Assembly: GCA_025934755.1 (NCBI GenBank)
Contig: JAICWQ010000009.1
Span: 1-38,165, forward strand
Length of the DNA: 38,165 bases
DNA from: Chthoniobacterales bacterium
GTDB taxonomy: Bacteria; Verrucomicrobiota; Verrucomicrobiia; Chthoniobacterales; UBA10450
Direction of reading: 5' to 3'
The translations under genes were made by a program, and so were the position numbers. Below are positions 36,322 through 38,165 of this stretch, in pieces. Under the pieces are notes generated by a model, which was given only the letters and a program-made list of their open reading frames with translations, had not been told where the DNA came from and made no database searches. The first letter of the stretch is position 1, and the number at the start of each line of letters is the position of its first letter.

Positions 36322-38165
36322 ATGACTAGAAACGTGCAAAAAACGTTGGGAATTAGCGTCGCTCTTGTAGCAGCCGTCGCATTTCCATTAATCATCGCGA
36401 CCAGCGCGCGTGCTCAAGATGCAACCGCACCCGCCCCGGCGGTGACTGGATCAAATATCGCGCCGAATGCGGCCGCACCAGCAGCGACCGAGGCGACAGC
36501 TGAGCGCGTCGTCGTTACCGGTTCGAACATTCCGACCGCTGAAGAAGTCGGCCCGAACCCGGTTGACACCTATCGCCGCGACGACATTACCCGCCTGGGT
36601 GTGCGCACTCCGACCGACCTGGTATTGAGACTTCCGGCCTCGACTGGATCGAACACCACTGAAAACAACACCAACGGTGGTGACGGCAGCACCCGTATCA
36701 GTCTCCGTGGTATCGACCCCAAAGAGACCCTGGTATTGCAAGACGGCCGGCGGCTTACCTACGCCGGATCGAGCTCGATTGACTTCAACCAGTTTCCATT
36801 GGGTTTGATCGATCACATCGACATCCTGAAGGATGGTGCTTCACCAATTTACGGCACCGAGGCTGTCGCTGGCGTGGTGAACGTGTTCTTGATTCATCGC
36901 TTCCGTGGGTTGGAGGTTTACGCCAGTTATGGCAACACGAATCTTGGTTTCGCGAATGACCGGGGTGAAGAAACGGCCTACATGTTGGCAGGCACTGGCG
37001 ATGACAAGACCAACATTGTCGTCTACGCAGGCATGTATAATGCCTCGGCGCTTTACTCGCGCGACGTCAATATTTCGCACGACCCGGATAAGACTGCGTA
37101 CGGCTCATTCGATTTCCGAAGCGGTAACATGGCTGGCCGCGTGACCAGCCGGTACTTCCTCGGGTTGGCGAAGAACCCGTTTAAGCTTGGCCTGCAAACA
37201 CCGACGCCGCACGCTTCGGCAAACCAGTTTACGGATACGCAATATGCTCCCGCCTTTTCGCCTGGTCTTCCAAGCGAGCGCATTCTTTTCAACTTTGCCG
37301 ATCTGACCCCTGACATTGCTGCGACGGACCGCGAATACCTCTACGGTTCACTCGATCGCGACATCTGCGACAAATACCTGACCGTGTTTGCCGACTTCAA
37401 ATACTTCCGTCAGTTCTGGGATGGCGGTCTAGCGCCGACGCCGTTCACTCCTGACGTCTGGGCGGATTCTGTCCACCCATTCGGTATTAGCAGCACTGGT
37501 ATCAGTGTGCCGACACAGAACGCCTTCAACCCGTTTACGGTGGGTGATTATACATCCCCCGGCGGGACCAGTCCGGTGACTCCGGTGTTCAACCTTCCGA
37601 GCTCGCCACCCGCTGGCACGGTGTTTACTACTGGCGTGCGTTACCGGTCTTTGGAGGTCGGGTTACGCACGGACAAGATCACCACGAACAACTATAATTT
37701 CACCGGTGGCCTGAAAGGCAATCTGGGCGAATTCTCCAATGCCTGGGACCAACTAAAAACCTGGGAGTGGGAGTTCGGTGTTCGTTATAGCGAAAGTAAT
37801 CGCGTGGCCAAATCCGGCGGCATCGTGGATAACGATGCGTTGCGGACTGCGTTGCTGGACACCAATCCGGCAACCGCCTTCAATCCATTTGGCAAAAACT
37901 TCAATAACAAAGCCACCCTTAACCGGATTTTTGTTACTACCCACGACATTGAAGAATCGGTTCTCATGACCGAAGACTTCGCGGTCCGTGGCGACATGTT
38001 TAATCTGCCGGGAGGCGCGGTTCGGTTTGCGATTGGTACCGCACACCTTGGTAATACCTTCTCCGATCAACCAGATCCGTTGACCATTGCCGGACAAACG
38101 ACCGGCTCGACCAATGGTCAGGCGACCAAGGGCAGCCGCGATGCCTGGTCCGCTTTCTGGGAAGT
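36322..38165 (+). CDS. TonB-dependent outer-membrane receptor (5' part; runs off window)
   Basis: About 614 codons with no stop before the window edge, so missing from the ORF track. The start at 36322 (MTRNVQKTLGISVALVAAVAF) has GGAG 6 nt upstream; an ATG at 36310 is also in frame. A signal peptide ends near SARA-QD. An Ala/Pro-rich stretch leads to ERVVVTGSNIP, a TonB-box-like segment. The plug domain follows: VDTYRRDDITRLGVRTPTDLVLRLP, RISLRGIDPKETLVLQDGRRL, and LIDHIDILKDGASPIYGTEAVAGVVNV. Beta-barrel strands continue to the edge. It would import a large or scarce nutrient using TonB energy; the substrate is unknown. It is the only gene of its transcript visible here. Confidence 0.92.
   Translation, partial: MTRNVQKTLGISVALVAAVAFPLIIATSARAQDATAPAPAVTGSNIAPNAAAPAATEATAERVVVTGSNIPTAEEVGPNPVDTYRRDDITRLGVRTPTDLVLRLPASTGSNTTENNTNGGDGSTRISLRGIDPKETLVLQDGRRLTYAGSSSIDFNQFPLGLIDHIDILKDGASPIYGTEAVAGVVNVFLIHRFRGLEVYASYGNTNLGFANDRGEETAYMLAGTGDDKTNIVVYAGMYNASALYSRDVNISHDPDKTAYGSFDFRSGNMAGRVTSRYFLGLAKNPFKLGLQTPTPHASANQFTDTQYAPAFSPGLPSERILFNFADLTPDIAATDREYLYGSLDRDICDKYLTVFADFKYFRQFWDGGLAPTPFTPDVWADSVHPFGISSTGISVPTQNAFNPFTVGDYTSPGGTSPVTPVFNLPSSPPAGTVFTTGVRYRSLEVGLRTDKITTNNYNFTGGLKGNLGEFSNAWDQLKTWEWEFGVRYSESNRVAKSGGIVDNDALRTALLDTNPATAFNPFGKNFNNKATLNRIFVTTHDIEESVLMTEDFAVRGDMFNLPGGAVRFAIGTAHLGNTFSDQPDPLTIAGQTTGSTNGQATKGSRDAWSAFWE

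Overview
The window is a gene-dense, moderately GC-rich bacterial chromosome segment. It probably comes from a soil-type member of the Verrucomicrobiota, perhaps Chthoniobacterales. This rests on an overall impression: the style of the TonB-dependent receptor, a tandem pair of O-mannosyltransferase-like TPR proteins, a sulfatase beside a sulfotransferase, and many short 7-8 bp tandem arrays. No rRNA or marker phylogeny is available to prove it. Nearly everything is chromosomal housekeeping. There is no phage, IS transposase, CRISPR array or plasmid module. No gene-free stretch exceeds 300 bp; the largest gaps (about 290 bp before rpsT, about 250 bp before the TonB receptor) are described as features.

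Layout. (1) 1-9016, minus strand: mutY, trpB, yicC, gmk, coaC, coaB and a 19-residue Lys/Arg peptide gene, ended by a strong intrinsic terminator; then suhB, ispF, cysS, a left-handed beta-helix protein and tRNA-Ser(GGA). Several junctions use 4-nt overlaps. (2) 9112-11771, plus strand: rnhC, a DUF4388-like regulator, a small helical unknown and an HU/IHF-type protein. (3) 11819-15251, minus strand: a hybrid histidine kinase and an exported unknown. (4) 15285-20217, plus strand: a processive family-2 glycosyltransferase, an L,D-transpeptidase, rpsT, a type I sulfatase and a sulfotransferase. (5) 20235-25205: a minus-strand unknown, a membrane protein, then pdhA-pdhB-pdhC. (6) 25202-32262: YkvA-like protein, O-methyltransferase, small membrane protein, dgt, cupin, LON-domain protein, aroD, polyprenyl-phosphate sugar transferase and riboflavin synthase. 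(7) 32395-38165, plus strand: two paralogous membrane TPR proteins and the 5' part of a TonB-dependent receptor gene cut by the window edge. That last gene is absent from the ORF track because it has no stop codon here.

The most unusual content lies in repeats between and inside the genes. There are three classes. (a) Two copies of a roughly 150-bp multi-hairpin element with terminal inverted repeats; one sits between pdhA and pdhB and is flanked by a diverged duplication of the pdhB start. (b) 50-75 bp palindromes that fold as three-way junctions, sometimes providing the stop codon of the neighbouring gene. (c) At least eight short arrays of phased 7- or 8-bp units, some inside coding sequence. 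Two different heptamer arrays occupy the same linker in the two tandem paralogues. The 19-residue basic peptide gene is also below the size limit of the ORF track.

Functionally the genes cover translation (cysS, tRNA-Ser, rpsT), cofactor and isoprenoid synthesis (coaB, coaC, ribE, ispF), aromatic amino acids (aroD, trpB), nucleotide handling (gmk, dgt), DNA repair (mutY, rnhC), pyruvate oxidation (pdhABC) and envelope or polysaccharide work (glycosyltransferases, L,D-transpeptidase, sulfotransferase, TonB receptor).
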